A stretch of DNA of 53,984 nt. Source: Bacteroidetes bacterium RIFCSPLOWO2_12_FULL_35_15. GTDB lineage: Bacteria > Bacteroidota > Bacteroidia > 2-12-FULL-35-15. Positions 51,681 through 53,984 of the stretch are shown one piece after another. Each line of letters starts with the position of its first letter. Positions within the stretch are counted from its first letter, which is position 1. Where the stretch lies: NCBI GenBank assembly GCA_001769385.1, contig MEPB01000080.1, forward strand, positions 1,278 through 55,261, read 5' to 3'. The notes below the pieces were generated by a model. That model did not search any database, was not told the DNA's origin, and was given only the letters and a program-made list of their open reading frames with translations. The position numbers and the translations under genes are program-made.

Positions 51681-53762
51681 TTATTTTTTAATCAATTTTT
51701 GTACTTCAATTTCACTTGCATCATTTACGCTTCGTACATAATAAATGCCCTGCGCATAATTGGTAATATCCACATCAAATTCATTATAACTTGATGCTCC
51801 TGTTTGCCAAATTACTTTGCCCATCAGATCATAAACTTTTAGTTCTTTTATAGCAATTGGCTTATTGTTTTCGGTAACCGTTATTTTAAATGTACCATTG
51901 TTTGGATTTGGAAAAATACTGATATTGTTTGTTCGTGTTGCAGAAGTAGTTACCTTGTTTTTAATTTTGGCCTGCTGTCCGAAGGTTTTAGTTGATACGT
52001 CCATTGGAAGTGAAGAACTTAAATTTCCTTTATCATTGTTTTGATTCGCTGTGTACATTCTTCCATCAGTACATGCACTTTGGTTTATGGAGGCTCTGAA
52101 ATTTGAACCTGCCGTTGCAACAAAACCCGGCAACAATTGAATAGATTCACCTGCAACCATATTTACAGATTTACCTGCTTTAATCTGGAAGATGTTATTT
52201 GTAGTAATTGGATCAGCAAATGAATTGCTATTTAGTTGGTGAAAACCATCTACTTGTTCCGGCGCAATCATTAATTTGTTTTTTACAATAAAATCTTGGT
52301 TGTAAACAACATCACGATTGTAAAGTGTTAGATTGATACATTCTTTATCCCATTGTGCTTTTACTACTTCCGAAAGACCTTGAAAACTTTGGGCTCCGGT
52401 TAAATTTTGTACTGAAGGAGGAGAAGTTGGAGAAATCAGCCCTGTCGTATGTTGGATTAAGATATCATATACGTTCGGTAAAGAATTCCCATCATAATTA
52501 TACATTGGCATCCAAGCAAGTGCTTCACCATAGAATAAATCAGAAGGACAGCTTGGAGAACAAGAGTTACCAGTAAACTGGTTATCTGAGCCATTAACGC
52601 AATTATGAAAATGAGCCCCTGTTCCATTTGTAAAATATACGTTTTTTGTAAAGGTGTTCCTGAATCGCTCCATGACTATTTCATCAAAATAGGGTGGAGA
52701 TAAATTATCAGGAGCCAATTGGGCATCGTAACACGCTTTTGCAAACCATAAATCCATAGCACCGTGAGAAACATCTTCGATGTTTTTTACATATTCATTA
52801 ATTTTCGGTTGGTCCTGATATGTACAAGGAGGATCACAGTTGCGTGTTTGATAACTCCAACCTGCATGATACCATAAAAATGAATTATTGATCATAGGCC
52901 ATAAGACAGGATTGTTTTGGTATATTGGTGCACAGGAAGGGGCGTTACAATGGTCAGTCAAATTCATATTCCCTTTGTAATACGAAGCAATAAATTGAGC
53001 TTTATATAAATAATTCGCCCTGTTGTTCCCATAACCAAAATTAGTGTTTGCTAACCCCATATAAAGCAACGCACAACCATAAGGTGAATTCATATTCATT
53101 GCAGATCCATGGATAGCACCCCCATCAGAGAAGTGCCCTTTAATTCCAAATGAATTATTCCAGTAATTATTATTCATGTACATCATGGTTTCTTCAACTC
53201 TTTTGCCAAGCCAATTAGCAAAATCGCCATAACCTAAAATCTGAAACCCTGGATTCATGCTATTTAATGTGGATATGTCAACAATGTTTTGTGTTGTGCC
53301 CGGTTGAATCGGTAGGTTTGTATTATACAGGTTATGTCCCGGTTCATTTATAACCATATTCACAAATTCAGCCATTGGGTAAATTAATAAACTATTGAAA
53401 TAAGCAGGTTCTGTGCCGCCATTTGCATTGTTTGGATAACAGTAATTGTCATTTTGTCCTACCCATGCCGCGACAGCTTCGGTTCCGCTTTCATCCTTTC
53501 TTATTTTTTGCAGTTGGATACAATGATTAATAAATTTAACTAAATAAGCTTTATCTCCTGTTGTTTCGTACATACGTAATAATCCGGATAATGTCCAAGA
53601 AAGACTATTACCGGTAGCAAAACAATAATTATAATCAAAATTAGCCGGAGCATAAACAGATGAATATAGTTTATCATAATGTTCTTTTATTGGAAAAGTG
53701 TTTTGAGCAGAAACATTGTCTGAAATTAATAAGGCAATTAATAATTTTAAAAATATTTTCAT
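51681..53762 (-). CDS. Secreted protein with type IX secretion sorting domain
   Basis: 693 residues. Signal peptide MKIFLKLLIALLISDNVSAQ. Residues about 25-420 form a helical, aromatic-rich region with repeated Tyr/Asn/Trp (FATGNSLSWTLSGLLRMYET, WMPMYNYDGNSLPN), perhaps an alpha/alpha-toroid glycan-active domain, but no catalytic motif is certain. A beta region near 480-560 (IAPEQVDGFHQLNSNSF, LLPGFVATAGSNF) recalls the coat-hanger-stack modules of T9SS cargo. The C-terminal 75 residues (ISIFPNPNNGTFKITV, VYDLMGKVIWQTG, IYYVRS) are a type A T9SS sorting domain. Confidence 0.8.
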   Translation of the reverse strand: MKIFLKLLIALLISDNVSAQNTFPIKEHYDKLYSSVYAPANFDYNYCFATGNSLSWTLSGLLRMYETTGDKAYLVKFINHCIQLQKIRKDESGTEAVAAWVGQNDNYCYPNNANGGTEPAYFNSLLIYPMAEFVNMVINEPGHNLYNTNLPIQPGTTQNIVDISTLNSMNPGFQILGYGDFANWLGKRVEETMMYMNNNYWNNSFGIKGHFSDGGAIHGSAMNMNSPYGCALLYMGLANTNFGYGNNRANYLYKAQFIASYYKGNMNLTDHCNAPSCAPIYQNNPVLWPMINNSFLWYHAGWSYQTRNCDPPCTYQDQPKINEYVKNIEDVSHGAMDLWFAKACYDAQLAPDNLSPPYFDEIVMERFRNTFTKNVYFTNGTGAHFHNCVNGSDNQFTGNSCSPSCPSDLFYGEALAWMPMYNYDGNSLPNVYDILIQHTTGLISPTSPPSVQNLTGAQSFQGLSEVVKAQWDKECINLTLYNRDVVYNQDFIVKNKLMIAPEQVDGFHQLNSNSFADPITTNNIFQIKAGKSVNMVAGESIQLLPGFVATAGSNFRASINQSACTDGRMYTANQNNDKGNLSSSLPMDVSTKTFGQQAKIKNKVTTSATRTNNISIFPNPNNGTFKITVTENNKPIAIKELKVYDLMGKVIWQTGASSYNEFDVDITNYAQGIYYVRSVNDASEIEVQKLIKK

Positions 53763-53773
53763 TGTACGGAAAT

Positions 53774-53984
53774 TTAAAATTGATAAGATATATTTGATTT
53801 AAGAACTAATACCGGGAATAATTTGTTTAGTGAGGAGTAGAAAACTTTGCTTGAATACGAAGTCGTGTATGGAATGATATCTACATTATAAAATACTCCG
53901 GCAAATGCTTGAAAACCAAAAGAAAATGCACTTTTTGTTTTTTTAATATATGAATAACCAATTAGGCCTTGAAAAACCTGTTTT
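53774..53984 (-). CDS. C-terminal end of a probable outer-membrane protein
   Basis: Only the last 69 residues are in the window, reading FQGLIGYSYIKKTKSAFSFG to the TAA at 53774-53776. They form alternating hydrophobic strands and finish SNISYQF, with the terminal Phe typical of beta-barrel proteins. The start lies beyond the right edge. Confidence 0.6.
   Translation of the reverse strand, partial: KQVFQGLIGYSYIKKTKSAFSFGFQAFAGVFYNVDIIPYTTSYSSKVFYSSLNKLFPVLVLKSNISYQF

Overview
The window looks like a low-GC member of the Bacteroidota. The evidence is a type IX secretion C-terminal sorting domain (51681-53762), a GldM-C-like protein, an exosortase XrtN/VIT-domain pair, a DUF5686 outer-membrane protein with a carboxypeptidase-like regulatory domain, a DUF3160/YARHG lipoprotein, an IntDOT-like tyrosine recombinase without the usual first arginine, and TAnnTTTG promoter boxes. 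No species can be named from the sequence. All family calls come from reading motifs, with no database search.

Region 1, 1 to about 12415: an integron gene-cassette array without an integrase in view (a CALIN-type array). I count 17 attC-like sites. Thirteen belong to one near-identical family about 176 bp long (some truncated or degenerate). Three are unrelated sites of 131, 186 and 79 bp, and one (8004) is only a half-site. The first bases of each cassette (TTRRRY and beyond) are the exact reverse complement of its last bases, as integron recombination requires, and this holds in all 11 cassettes where both ends are visible. Left of about 8915 the genes and attC sites read leftward; from 10223 to 12415 they read rightward. 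A 1.3 kb ORF-free AT-rich spacer lies between. Cassettes carry small unknown, membrane or secreted proteins, a two-gene LPO_1073-type cassette, four copies of an ORF-less cassette and a 60 bp mini-cassette. Nearly every attC carries a TATATTTG box aimed at the next cassette gene.

Region 2, 12654-26328: a large system that looks like a conflict or defence module. Leftward are a zincin metalloprotease and a 1819-residue DUF4011/SF1 helicase with an apparently dead MTES_1575-type nuclease domain, a WGR domain and a pseudokinase-like N terminus. Divergent from them is a tightly overlapping six-ORF operon of the MoxR-vWA-beta-propeller (bpX) ternary type: unknown protein, MoxR AAA+ ATPase, bpX-like protein, vWA/propeller protein ending in a ribosomal L7/L12-type C-terminal domain, and a last component split by a -1 frame change exactly at an A_AAA_AAG slippery site.

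Region 3, 26400-36974: Crp/Fnr regulator, HD phosphohydrolase and a fused CoaD-CoaE enzyme; a calcium-loop exported protein, DUF3160 lipoprotein and CapA-like protein; then exosortase XrtN with its single PEP-CTERM-tailed VIT substrate.

Region 4, 37475-40857: a small integrative element (integrase, unknown protein, HTH protein, Cys-rich protein, small membrane protein) abutting tRNA-Lys(TTT).

Region 5, 41107-53984: ordinary chromosomal genes: shikimate kinase, PyrR-like phosphoribosyltransferase, NlpC/P60 peptidase, TPMT-like methyltransferase, DUF5686 protein, RlmD, two exported proteins, ornithine aminotransferase, a T9SS cargo protein and the end of another envelope protein.
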